This document shows, one piece after another, positions 22,401 to 33,300 of a stretch of DNA of 64,000 nt. A program made the position numbers and the translations under genes. Source of the stretch: Monocercomonoides exilis (taxonomy: Eukaryota; Preaxostyla; Oxymonadida; Polymastigidae). Each line of letters opens with the position of its first letter. Positions within the stretch are counted from its first letter, which is position 1. The notes beneath the pieces are model-generated. The model saw only the letters and a program-made list of their open reading frames with translations. It was not told where the DNA came from and made no database searches. The stretch is from the NCBI GenBank assembly GCA_001643675.2, contig LSRY02000024.1:1242001-1306000 (forward strand), read 5' to 3'.

Positions 22401-23991
22401 TGCTGCTGTTGCTGCTGATGAAGACTCGACTGGCGGGCAAACGTGGGAGACACCGCTGGATTAGTCGGAAATTGGATGCCTGCTGCTGCCTGTGCTGGCT
22501 GCAATTGCATTCTGTTCAGCTGGAACTGACTCGACAGATGCGCCGGGTGCGGAGGAGGAGAGGGAGAGAGTGTGCTTGCTGGATAAGTGGAAGCGGGTGA
22601 AAACATGTGCGGAGCTGGCATTCGATGAAAATTTGGGGAAAATGATCTTGCAAAGCATAGCGGAGAGTATGGAAGAAGATGGATTTTCAATCTGTTCAAG
22701 ATGCTATCAAATGGAATAACACAAGCATCGAACAGCTAATTTGACAAGAGGGAGTTACAAATTATAAAGAATGGCAGAAATATGATTTAAATTATTTGTT
22801 TTTTAATTTATTCAAGGAAAAAATGCTTTTAAACAAATTCAAATAATTATATTATTTTGCACACTTTTTGACTTTCTTTTCCAAGCCTTATCAGCCCAGT
22901 TCCTTGAATAAATTCTGATTCGCCGAGTAATTTCGTTGTTACACTTTCATAAATATCAGTTTCTGTACAGATTTTTATCCCCCCCAAATAATCTGACAGT
23001 TCTGGTGAAAGTAATTTTTGGCCTTTAGGTGTTTCGAAGTCCATCTGAACATCCAATCGAACTTTATCCATTCCAATTCGACCAACTGCAAATTCAATTG
23101 GAAGTGAACTATAGTTGATCTTTTCATGACCATTCAGAAGTGGATTGGACCAAATATGCAGTTCGTGTCCGGTGGAAATGCTGTAAGTTAAAAATTTTAA
23201 GGATTTAAAGAATAAGGTTATTGGAATCTCTGAATAACTTCCATCCTAAAAAATTGAATTGAAATGTTTCGATTTGTAAATTTTCAAAAAGCATACACAA
23301 GATGAAACTGTTCCAGAAATTTTGAGCAACCAATTTTGCGGAATATTGCTCGGAGCGCCTGAAAACTTGTTTATAGAATCAATAAATGTCTTGATAATAA
23401 AGAAATAATCAACATGTTAATAAAAGCATTCAATTAACATTAATAGCAAACGCGTAATGATACAATGTTTTGCAAATAAAACGTCATTTGAACATCGACA
23501 TTCCATTTTAATGATTTTTGTTTTTCTTTTCTGGAATTAAATGATGATTCCGCAGCATCAATAAATTTATTCATCTTCAAATCAAATTTTAATAACTTTG
23601 ATAAAATGTCATCCATTAAATCGTGATAAAGGATGCTTAATAAAAAAATAAAAAATATTTATCTTGAAAATTATTAATTATGTCTTACTCAAAAAGTTGA
23701 GCAAAATTCGAATTAATCTATTCTCGTATGTCAGATGAAATATGCAATGCTTATTCAATATTGAAATTGATTCACACAATACTTATTGTGATTAATTTGA
23801 AAGAAATTTTTTTTTTCAATAAATAATTTTTGAAGAAAAGGAGTGGGTTTTATGAAAAGTTGAAACACTTCAATTGCTTCAGTATCAGTTAAAAAGAAAG
23901 AAAGAAAAAAAAATTTTTTTTTTTCAAATGTTACTGAAAGACAATTGAAAACCGCAAAGCATAATTGTTCGATTTTTGTCTTCAAGTCCAT
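19401..23991 (-). CDS. SMARCD/Swp73 (BAF60) SWI/SNF subunit with SWIB domain
   Basis: Proposed exons on the minus strand: 23991-23776, 23717-23689, 23635-23452, 23389-23297, 23245-22865, 22735-21224 and 21008-19401, about 1,340 residues, with all phases consistent. The core follows the family order. A helical N-part (DILYHDLMDDILSKLLKFD, then LKWNVDVQMTFYLQN) is followed by NWLLKISG, then a strand-rich segment with LFFKSL and HELHIW, and a SWIB domain (VRLDVQMDF, SPELSDYLGG, SVTTKLLG). The family C-terminal helix appears as EIHEEINKLNKSISIRLKRLERL. Between SWIB and that helix lies a roughly 430-residue Gln/Pro/Ser-rich and acidic insertion, and about 500 Ser-rich residues trail the end; human SMARCD proteins are near 500 residues in total. 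It is a nuclear scaffold subunit of SWI/SNF remodellers. The first exon (ATG at 23991) is the least certain part. Confidence 0.72.
21083..21124. repeat. TA/CATA microsatellite in an intron
   Basis: About 40 bp of alternating ATAT and ACAT units inside the 215-bp last intron (21223-21009) of the SMARCD-like gene. It probably explains why this intron is longer than most others here. Confidence 0.75.
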
Positions 23992-24025
23992 TCACACTGA
24001 ACAACATAGTTCATAAAACGAGAAA

Positions 24026-24211
24026 ATGAAAGACCTGTGCTTTGAAAATACTTTTGTTCATTGGTTGTGCAGAAATATGGTTGAGGAAAAGAAGGATTCA
24101 AAATTGACATGTTTTGAGTTTCAAAAGAAAAGTGAATTTGTTGTTTGTGCAAATGTTGTTGAAACTACAAATCAAGAAATTGCCTTTTTGTTAATAAATA
24201 AAAACAAATGA
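24026..24211 (+). CDS. small open frame, hypothetical
   Basis: A 61-codon frame from ATG 24026, starting MKDLCFENTFVHWLCRNM, with better amino-acid composition than random AT-rich DNA. It lies only 34 bp from the proposed start of the divergent SMARCD-like gene. A further open segment in another frame (24212-24330) could be a second exon, but no clean splice pair joins them. I recognise no family. It may be non-coding. Confidence 0.25.
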   Translation: MKDLCFENTFVHWLCRNMVEEKKDSKLTCFEFQKKSEFVVCANVVETTNQEIAFLLINKNK

Positions 24212-24644
24212 AGAAGAATTGAAGCAAATGACATCAACAACACAAATTGAAGCATCTCAAAAATTAACTTTTGTGATATTATCTGCAAGTATGTTCAACC
24301 AAAAAATCTATCAACAAATATTGTAAATTAGAGATAAAATGATAACATTCAACGCCATTTAGATTTAAAAAGCCATTGAATAATTTTTCAAACAATACAT
24401 ACACAAATATCAAAGAGCAAGCTTCATCAGTCAACAAAAATTTTTGGTATAAACAGGTTAAACTTTAGAAAATTCAAACAACGAACAAAAACAAAAATCA
24501 AAGGCTCAAAAAAGAAAAAAGAAAAAGAAAGAAAGAAGAATAAAATGGAACAAAAACATTTCTGCAAATGTGCAACTTTCCAAATAAAGCCGAAATAAAT
24601 GCGGCAATATCATCAAAAAAATACAGTTTCCTCACAAAAATCAA
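24212..24644. other. AT-rich intergenic DNA
   Basis: Apart from the open frame fragment mentioned for the preceding small ORF, nothing is seen. An A-rich run (24500-24545) lies near the 3' end of the receptor pseudogene. Confidence 0.4.
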
Positions 24645-27600
24645 TCATCTGCTTTTTAGTGATTCTTCAGTGATTTCACTTCCTGCCACTGTCAAACCAT
24701 CAACACTTGCCCTTTCATCACTCATTTCTGTTGTTTCTTCCTGATCAATTGCATCTGATATTGTCACCATCACTGCTTCTCGAGGAAAGCGCTGGATGAA
24801 CTCTCGCTTCAGCTCTGTCAATTCCAGTCTGTCTTCTGGCTGAGCTGACAGGCAAGCCCGAATAATCTCAAAGAATTGCGATTCCTTCACGCCACATATG
24901 TCTGGTCTTTCGTGATTCGCCATCTTCTGTCCCGCCACCTCTGCCGCATACTCCCCAAACGGAATCTCTACCTTCAAGCACTCCCACAGCATCATCCCAA
25001 TCGAAAATGCCACTGACTTCTTTGTTGCTCTCATCTTCTTGTTCATCAGCAATTCTGGCGCCTTCCACATCAGGCATTCTTTTCTGAAGTTGTCCTCATC
25101 CTCAAACGCTGATGAAGGAAGAGAGTCACAATCATCATCGTCATCATCGCTTGCTGATGCTACAACTGTTGACGAAGAGATTGAAGAAGAGTCTGAATCA
25201 TCATCTGACAATAAATCAGAATGCATCACAATGCAAATGACCATGTGTTCCGAGAACAGCACAATATGAGGACTCAGATTGGCAAGTGATTGAAGATCAT
25301 CTTCCTCATCTTCAAACGAGTGAAGTGCTCCATTCGCTACCCAGAACAAAACCTGTGCAGCTGTTTGTTATCTTTCTTGCAAACTCCCAATTGCCATCTC
25401 CTTTTTCTCATTTCTTCCATGAAGCAGCATGAACAATGAATCCCTCAAATCCACAATCAATTTCTCATGAGGAGACGAACAGGCCATCACATCCACCAGA
25501 TTCGACATCGATGAGGTGGTTGGACACAGACTCTCTGATCGAACAAATGTTGAATCTGAATCAGTTGTTGAAGTGGATGAAATGGAAGGTGAAGGAGTTC
25601 TCTTTCTCGTTTCCTCCTCTTCTTCTTTTTCATCCACATTTTCCAATGCCCATTCAGGGATCTTGTCTGAGTCTTTTCCAAGAATATATTCAGTGGAGCC
25701 ACTCTCACTCAGCAAATGCTCTGATGACTCCGAATGTCCCAAGCTTTTCTTATACACCCTCTTCTTGATCCTTTCTTCATTCTTCTTCTCTGCCTCCCTT
25801 TCTGCTCTTCTCCACTGCTCCTCTGGTGATGGCTCCATTGTTGTCATTTCAATCAGCTTTGGATCCTTCCTCACAGTATCATTCACAATCTCTCTCAGAT
25901 CCTTCGCTTCATTCTTTGCCTTTCTCCATCTGAGTGCAAGAATAACAGAAACAATAAGAACAATTAAAAATGAAACAACAAATATAACTGCAATTGTCAA
26001 GACCCATGATTTCCCCATTTTTTCTCCTTCAGCCAATTTATCATTCGCTGTCTTTGGTTCTGTTTTGTTTTTTGAATCTGACATGAAGTTGATGACAATT
26101 GCTTTCCAAACGAAATCACCACTGACACCTCCGTCTCATCCCCAACGGTTGTTATCTTGTCTGAAGGAATCGTGCCTATCACTTCTGTTTCTAACACAAA
26201 ACTGTTTTCCTCAAATTCAAATGTTTCAACAAACTCCACATCCCCTGTTTTATACACAAGCCTGAACGACAAATTGCAAGGCAGCAGCTTCCCTTTGAAT
26301 ATAACCTCCATTTCTTCTCCTTTCTCCCTTGTTTCAACACTCTCCAACACTGGAATGAAGAATGGAGATGCTCTTTCTTCTGCTATCCCTCCTAAACTGC
26401 ATCCATCATTCAAAATCCAAAGCGAAAAATTGGGCATCACCCTGTCTCCTCCTTTCAAGCTCGAAATTGTCAGTGAAGCAGAATCTGAACAAATAATATT
26501 CCTCCGAAGAGAAGGATATTTTTCAATGAAAGGATTGTTATTTGCCAGCATTCCCATCTCGATTACAGTCTTTCCTCCTTTTATCGATATTCCTCCTTTC
26601 GATGAATTCTCTATTTTTATTTCAACCATCTGTAAATCGGAGTTTTCGGAATGGACGAGTGATCCATTCCATTCACAAATTTCTTCAAATGCGTTATCAT
26701 TCTCGGCTTCGCTTTCTTTGGCAACCATTCCTTCAAATTCACACATTTGCATCGAAACATCCTTTGCATTGTTCATCTCCATAATGCTTCCTTTGCTTGA
26801 CAGAGAATTGCAGCTTTCACAAGAACAATTTAAAAGAACGATTTCAGCAGAAGATGAAGAAGCAGAGAGAACAGAAGTTCCTTCCGAATTCCTCGAGCAG
26901 TTCTTGAATGAGGTGCTTCCAATAAAAATTGTTCCTGAGGTCGAACTGCTAATCTCAAGGATACAGCCTTCTGACAGCTTCACTCCATTTGCACATGCTC
27001 TATCAAACACAACACTTCCACATTGTCCAAGCTCAAAAACATTTGCTATTGATTCAATCTGTTCCAGTTTCATATTTGTCAACGATATCTCTTCCCCATT
27101 GAACACAAATGAAGGCTTCTTGAATGAAAGGAGAGATAGTGAGCAGTTGTCAATGTGAAGAATACCATTTTCGACGCTTAACAAAGTTGAATTGAGAATT
27201 ATTGCTTCAATATTTTCTGACTCTCCAACTGAAGAGAAATCAACAAATGATAAAGAAAGTTCCCCACTTGCTTCATGAATGATAGAACTTCCAGAATAAG
27301 AAAACGACTGACCAAAGTTGAATTTCAATCTCTCAATCCGAACTTTCTCTAAGGTTGTGAGAAGACTGCCCTCATTGAAATTAATTGTTGAGTTCAGATG
27401 CGCCAAAGCTCCTGAAGGAGATTGCAATGAGCTGATGGTTAAATCACGAGCATCACATTCTCTTTTGATAATTGATTCCTCTGAGATCAGGAGCTGTGAA
27501 TAAAATGAAGGAATAATATGTGTCACTCCCTCACTCATTGATTGGCATGGCGTGTTAAACTCTCCACATTGCTTGCTGTCTGTGTGATTGTCTGCAACTG

Positions 27601-30577
27601 AAGACACAAATATCGCCTCGCTCTGATATATCACAATCCTTAGCAGAAGATCTTCTTCATCCACAAACGAGTCTGTTGTGCAGCCCCACATCGCCAGCTC
27701 CTTCACAAACGGTGTTCTGAAATCCAGCAGGAATTGCTCTTCAACTATTTGTGCATCAATTGAGCGGCATCGAACATACACATCTCTCCCTCTCAATGCA
27801 GAGTTGTCTCTGAATGTGATATTCAACAGCACAAAATTCAGTGGCTGCTCAACCACCGTGGTGCATTCCAGAAACAGCCATCCGCCTCTTCCTGTGCTCG
27901 AGCAAAAGCACTCAGAAATCGTGCAAAATGAGCAATCAAAGTTTCCTCCCTCATTCAACACACAAAACATCCCTCCTCCCTTTCCGCACCTCGTTCCACC
28001 ACACTTCTTCATCGTTGTGTTTCGTATCACCATTTTCAAAGGCTCATCATTATCATTCCGAATGATGGGAATATCATTGGTTGTGTTCTGGGTTACTTCT
28101 TCGAATGAACTCCACTCAATTACAACATCTTGTTCAATTTCATTTTTTTCTCTCCTTGAACTCTTTGCTATGTTCAATCCGCTTGCCCCATCCAGCTCAA
28201 CATTCTTCATCGTCAGGTTTTTGATGTTCAATGTTGTTGTTGGCAACACAGAAATAACATCCTGTGAAAAGCTCAACAATTGTATTGTCACAAAGTCCAA
28301 CACAACTGAACCTCCTTCTGCCTTGATAAGCCCATAATGTATCACTTCTTCTCTGTCATCTCCTTTCTTGGTGAATGAGCAGTCTTTCACAGTCAATAAT
28401 CCTTCGCTTGATCCAACATGCATTAAATAATTGACTCCAATTGTGAAAGATGATGGAATCGCAAAGCGAATCAGTTCGAACTGCGTGATACTCTGAATCT
28501 TCATTACCATTCCTTCTGTTCCTTCAAGCGATGAAACACATTCAAATGAACACATTTCTGAATTATTTGAGCTTATTGAAAATCCGCTAACATCAACACT
28601 TTTCCGAAGATATCCTTTTACAATGATGATCATATTCTTTTTATTTCATTCTGACAATCTCATTAACGAATAGTCAATTGACAAGCAAGGATAATCTGAG
28701 AATCCACAGGCACCCATATATCTTCCTTCGCTGCCAATAAAAATCTCTGAGACGAGTGAGAGCCAGAAATAAATCAGCGGAATGACATTCGTTGTATCAT
28801 TTCCATCAAAGCCTCTCAGGGAATTCAATGAAATATCTGCCAGGTGTTCGAGCACAAATGGAAGAGAAATGTTTGTGATGCTCTTCGTCAAATTCGATGA
28901 TTCAACAAACACATCATTTCCATATTTCGCAACATTTGGCTTGTCTTTATCGAAAGTGGGGGATGATATCACAAATGAAGAATCGTCATCAATCACTTTC
29001 AGTGCAATCCCTCCCCCAAACCCAATTTTCCGTTCTTCTGCTGGTGCTGTGCATCCTGTGAATGTGCATGAAATAACATTCAATTGAGTATTCCCTTTCA
29101 ATTGAGCATTGATAGCCCCTCCTCTGCTTCCATCAGCAAAAACAGAGCATCCATCAAATTCACATTCTTCAATATTAATTTCTACATTTGAATTTTCATC
29201 ATGGCTGTTGTCAATGCTCACACAGCTTCCACTTCCGGCTGCTCTTTCTATTTCTGTGAAATTGCTGTTCGTCATGTTCAACCACAGAGTGTTCATCAAC
29301 TCGATATTTGTTCCACTTCCAGACAATGAGATCAATGGATTTCCGCTCAATATGATTGAAGAAACCGAAAATGAATCAATAACCAAGGTTCCAGATTCAA
29401 CAGATAAAATCAGAAATGACAATTCTAATGATGGATCTTGAAGAGAAAGAGAACAGTGAGATATCGTCAGTATCGATGAAGAAGAAGAAATGAAAGTTGA
29501 ATGTGAATGAGACGGAGGAAGAGAGAAGATAAGTATCGATAATTCTGTTTCAAAACTTGTTATCATCGCTGGGTTTAATGATGAAGTTGAATCGGAGACT
29601 GTCCAGCCACTTTCATCATCATTTCCTTGGATTTCATGTTTCTGTCCAGCAAAATCCAATTCATCACTCATCGAAATCATTCCACTCACAATAATTTTCT
29701 TTTCTCCTGTTTGTCTTATGAGAGAATGCTTCAAGGTCAAACAAGGAAACTGGATAATCCCACAGTGAGAATGGTCAGATGCCTCGGAATTGCTCACATA
29801 TATTGCTGTTGGATTGGGAAGGAGATAAATACACAGTGGGATGGCCACACTCGTATTTCCATTGTCATATCCTCGCACTTTGTCAACAGAATCTGATGAT
29901 GAGGTTACACATGCAATTTTTCTTGAAGTTGCAGTTTCTTCCAGATTGGGCGATAAGACGAAGATGTCTCTTCCCCATTTGGCCGTGTTTGTGCCAAAGG
30001 AAGAAGAAATCAAGAAATCTGGATTTTCATTCAATAATCGAAGAAGGATTCCTCCCCCTAGTCTGTACGATGCAGAGCAATAGCACCCATCAAAAGATCC
30101 GCTTTTCACTTTCACTTCATTCTCATTCCCTGCACACAGCATCATTGATCCTCCATCAACTGATATTGTGCTTCCACATCCTTCAAAGGTGCAAGAATTC
30201 AGATCAATGTTTGCTTTGTCATTCGAAAACGATATCACAGCTGCTCCGCTCGTTGTTCTTTCAATTTCATCAAAGGCACAGAATGAAAGTATCAAGAAAA
30301 TATCATTTGTCGAAGAAAGCGAAAACAACGAAACAGTGGATAAAGTTTTTGCCCAGTTCACATTTTCCATCTGAAACATGCCATTCTGAACATAAATCAG
30401 TTCTATCAAAAATGCTGTTTCTGTTGATTGTTCGCTCCCAAAAGATATATTCAATCTCCTTATTGATATTTCCCTTGGTCCTGTAATCTCAAATAGCCTT
30501 GAGGCTCGATTATTTGCAAATGTCGAGTCATGCACGATGGTGAGGTCACTGATGGATAAAATGCTTGCCAAAAACAA
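24645..30577 (-). pseudogene. beta-helix receptor with transmembrane and kinase-like domain, broken
   Basis: Read on the minus strand, the protein has at least three beta-helix modules. Each opens with an IYVSN-like strand and a C-x-x-PC motif (FPCLTLKHSL, YPCLSIDYSL, TPCQSMSEGV). One transmembrane helix follows (about 26015-25935, VLTIAVIFVVSFLIVLIVSV), then a cytoplasmic part ending in a kinase C-lobe (LMWKAPELL, FSIGMMLWECL, PEDRLELTEL). The HRD loop reads LANLSPH and DFG is missing, so it was a pseudokinase even when intact. Three breaks separate parts that belong together: an in-frame TGA at 28646-28648, a frameshift near 26050-26110, and an in-frame TAA at 25368-25370. The 5' end has no ATG or signal peptide and stops at an AAAAG simple repeat. 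It shares its ectodomain fold with the 4431-10171 protein. Sequencing error could explain one break, hardly all. Confidence 0.75.
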
Positions 30578-30624
30578 AAAAAGAAAAGAAAGAAAAGAAA
30601 AGAAAAGAAAAAGAAAAAGAAGAA
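30576..30624. repeat. AAAAG simple repeat
   Basis: About 49 bp of AAAAG/AAAAGA units directly at the truncated 5' edge of the receptor pseudogene. It may mark the breakpoint. Confidence 0.75.
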
Positions 30625-31254
30625 TCGGAGTTTACAAATTCTATTTGCTCCGTTCTACTTTTGTCATTTTGATGCAAACAAAATAAAAAAGTATGCCCCA
30701 GGTCGTATGAAAAGGCACTTTCCGAAAAAAAAACAATTAAGATTGCATGCCCGTAGGTGTAATTCCGTCTTCTCCAAAAAATATTCTATTTGCATGAACA
30801 TGAGTGCAATTCAAATTATCTAGTGCAGAAACTGAAAAAAATACATCCAAAAACAAATTTTGAAATACAATTTTCTTGAATTATTAAGCATGTTTGCATT
30901 GAACAGAGTAATAACAGTTCCCGGTATTTTTGTGGGAAATATGACAAAGGAGCATTTGGTTATCAAACAAATCTTGTTCGCTGTTTTTCAAAACTTTTAT
31001 TTTTCTCATAAACAACGTATTTCCTCATTTCAGCCGATGGATTCCAGCAAATATATTCTATTGCCAAAATGCTGTTCACAAAAAACAGCAAAACGAAATA
31101 AAAAGATAATCATCAAACGAATGAAGGTTGAATTTTGATCGATCTGATCCGAAAGCCATATTAGCGAATCTGATCTTCCGGATTTTTACGAATCGACTGC
31201 AAACGCTGTTTTTGAATCCGCCTGACGGATCAGAACTGCAGGGATATAGAGATA
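30625..31254 (+). other. intergenic DNA with possible gene fragments
   Basis: Mostly AT-rich. Two short stretches look coding but do not join into a gene. One is an open segment near 30905-30985 reading RYFCGKYDKGAFGYQ after an ACAG acceptor-like site. The other is a GC-rich stretch at about 31135-31300 that stays open in a frame different from the following gene and includes NPPDGSELQGYRD. A second acceptor-like TTTCAG lies at 31029-31034. They may be decayed exons. I do not recognise them. Confidence 0.25.
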
Positions 31255-33300
31255 ATGAGTTTTCAAAGAGAAATACAAAAAGAAGGATTTGAAAAAACGA
31301 AATGCGATCCAACAACCAAAGATAAGGAAGGAAGGACCGAGGCAATGAATTGGATCATAAAAAACAGAACAGATCCTCCAGCACATATGATGCACGATAT
31401 AACACTTGGAGATAAAGATGGATCAACAATGGCAATGCTCTGGATTCAAGAAGTTAAAGCAGAGCCACCATTGTGGATGAGGCATGGAATAACGCTTGGG
31501 AATAAAAATAAATGGACGATGGCAATGTTCTGGATTGGGAGCGTGAAAAAAGAGCCGCCGGAGTGGATGAGACATGACACCGCTCTGTGTGATGCTATGG
31601 GATGGACGATGGCCATGGTGTGGATTTGCTTTGTGCAAACAGAGCCACCAGAATGGATGAGACATAAAGAAACACTTAAAGATAAAGACAGATGGACGAT
31701 GGCCATGCACTGGATAAGATATGTTAAATCAGAGCCACCACTGTGGATGAGGCACGATAAAACCGTTTGCGACACAAATGGGTGGACGATGCTCATGCTG
31801 TGGAAAATATTTATTGAAGCAGAGCCCCCAAAGTGGATGACTTATGATAATGCACTTGGTGATGAAGATGGAAGAACAAAGGCGATGAACTGGATCATCG
31901 ATAAGAAAGCAGAACCACCGCTGTGGATGAGACATGACATCACACTTGGCAATAAAGACGGATGGACGATGACGATGTATTGGATTGCTGTTGCGAAGAC
32001 AGAACCACCAGAATGGATGAGACATGACATCACACTTGGCAATAAAGACGGATTCACAATGGCCATGTTGTGGATTATATTTACCCATGCGGAACCGCCA
32101 GAGTGGATGAGACATGGCGTTTCACTTGCAAATAATAAAAAAGAAACAATGGCAATGCTGTGGATTCGTGATGTTAAAACGGAACCACCTGCATGGATGA
32201 GACACGAAAGCGCATTTGCAGATGATGACGGATATACAATGCCTATGTGGTGGATTCAGTTTGTTCAAACAGAACCTCCAGAATGGATGAGACATGATAT
32301 TTCGCAAAAGAATAATTGGGGGAAAACAGTGGCTATGATGTGGATAGAGAATACGAAAACAGATCCACCAGAATGGATGAGACACGATATTACGCTTCGT
32401 AACAATTTCAAATCAACGATGGCTATGTTGTGGATTCAGTTTGTTCAAACAGAACCGCCAGTCTGGATGAGGCACGAAATTACACTTACCAATAAGAATG
32501 GGTGCACAATGGCCATGCACTGGATTCGATATGTCAATTCAGAACCACCAGAGTGGATGAGACATGAGAAAACACTTGCTGATAGCAAAGGAAGAACAAT
32601 GGCTATGGTTTGGATTGAATATGTCAAGACAAACCCACCAGAATGGATGAGACACTACAATGAGCTTGCAGATAAAAACGGAAAACCAATGGCCATGAAA
32701 TGGATTGCATATGCGAAGACTGAACCACCAGAATGGATGAGGCATGGTTATTCGTTGAAGGATACGAATGGGAGGACGATGGCGGATCATTGGAAAAGTA
32801 ATGTCAAGAGTTCACTACCAGAATGGGTGAGACATGATATAAAACTAAGTCAAAAGGATGGCTGGACAATGGTAGATTGTTGGGAAAATAGTGTCAAGAG
32901 TGAACCATCAGAATGGATGACACATGACAAAACGCTTGATGATAAAAATGGAAGAACAGAAGCAATGCGATGGATCGTTGAGAAAAAGGAAGAACCACCT
33001 GAAAAAATAAGGCATGACATTAAGCTTTCAGATAATAACGGGCAAACCATGGCCATGCTATGGATTTTTTGGTTGAAATCAGAACCGCCAGAATGGATGA
33101 GACACAGCATCACCCTTTCTGACAAGAATGGAAGAACAATGGCCATGCACTGGATCAAGCAAGTTAAAACAGATCCTCCTACATGGATGAGACACGACAA
33201 AATGCTTTGCAATAAGAGTGGATGGACAATGGCTAAACTCTGGGAATTCTTTGTTCAGACCGATCTACCAAAATGGATGGAGACTGATAAATCCGCATGA
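31255..33300 (+). CDS. protein of 22 tandem 30-residue repeats
   Basis: A single exon of 681 residues from ATG 31255. After 23 leader residues the whole protein is 22 units of exactly 30 residues (the last slightly short). The consensus is roughly DKDGWTMAMLWI followed by a VKTEPPEWMRHD helix-turn and ITLGN. Each unit has a near-invariant Trp in the MAMLWI strand or helix and a PPEWMRH block. The DxxGxTxAM part resembles the turn of ankyrin repeats, but the period is 30 rather than 33, so I treat it as ankyrin-like at best. There is no signal peptide or membrane segment. A solenoid for protein binding is the natural inference. Length precision suggests strong selection on unit size. Neighbouring units at 31924-31963 and 32014-32053 are identical DNA, a sign of recent unit duplication. 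Confidence 0.85.
   Translation: MSFQREIQKEGFEKTKCDPTTKDKEGRTEAMNWIIKNRTDPPAHMMHDITLGDKDGSTMAMLWIQEVKAEPPLWMRHGITLGNKNKWTMAMFWIGSVKKEPPEWMRHDTALCDAMGWTMAMVWICFVQTEPPEWMRHKETLKDKDRWTMAMHWIRYVKSEPPLWMRHDKTVCDTNGWTMLMLWKIFIEAEPPKWMTYDNALGDEDGRTKAMNWIIDKKAEPPLWMRHDITLGNKDGWTMTMYWIAVAKTEPPEWMRHDITLGNKDGFTMAMLWIIFTHAEPPEWMRHGVSLANNKKETMAMLWIRDVKTEPPAWMRHESAFADDDGYTMPMWWIQFVQTEPPEWMRHDISQKNNWGKTVAMMWIENTKTDPPEWMRHDITLRNNFKSTMAMLWIQFVQTEPPVWMRHEITLTNKNGCTMAMHWIRYVNSEPPEWMRHEKTLADSKGRTMAMVWIEYVKTNPPEWMRHYNELADKNGKPMAMKWIAYAKTEPPEWMRHGYSLKDTNGRTMADHWKSNVKSSLPEWVRHDIKLSQKDGWTMVDCWENSVKSEPSEWMTHDKTLDDKNGRTEAMRWIVEKKEEPPEKIRHDIKLSDNNGQTMAMLWIFWLKSEPPEWMRHSITLSDKNGRTMAMHWIKQVKTDPPTWMRHDKMLCNKSGWTMAKLWEFFVQTDLPKWMETDKSA
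31324..33300 (+). repeat. 90-bp coding tandem repeat array
   Basis: Twenty-two 90-bp units encode the solenoid described for 31255-33300. Most units have diverged strongly at DNA level while keeping the protein pattern. One adjacent pair still shares 40 identical bases exactly 90 bp apart. Confidence 0.85.

Noticed and set aside
26050-26110. A tiny intron explaining the receptor frameshift
   Set aside because: The only GT-AG pair nearby is about 19 bp and would not restore the right phase.
31423-33212. Series of minus-strand frames with repeated HGH and SHPFWW motifs
   Set aside because: Antisense readings of the 90-bp coding repeats; their regularity comes from the sense-strand array.
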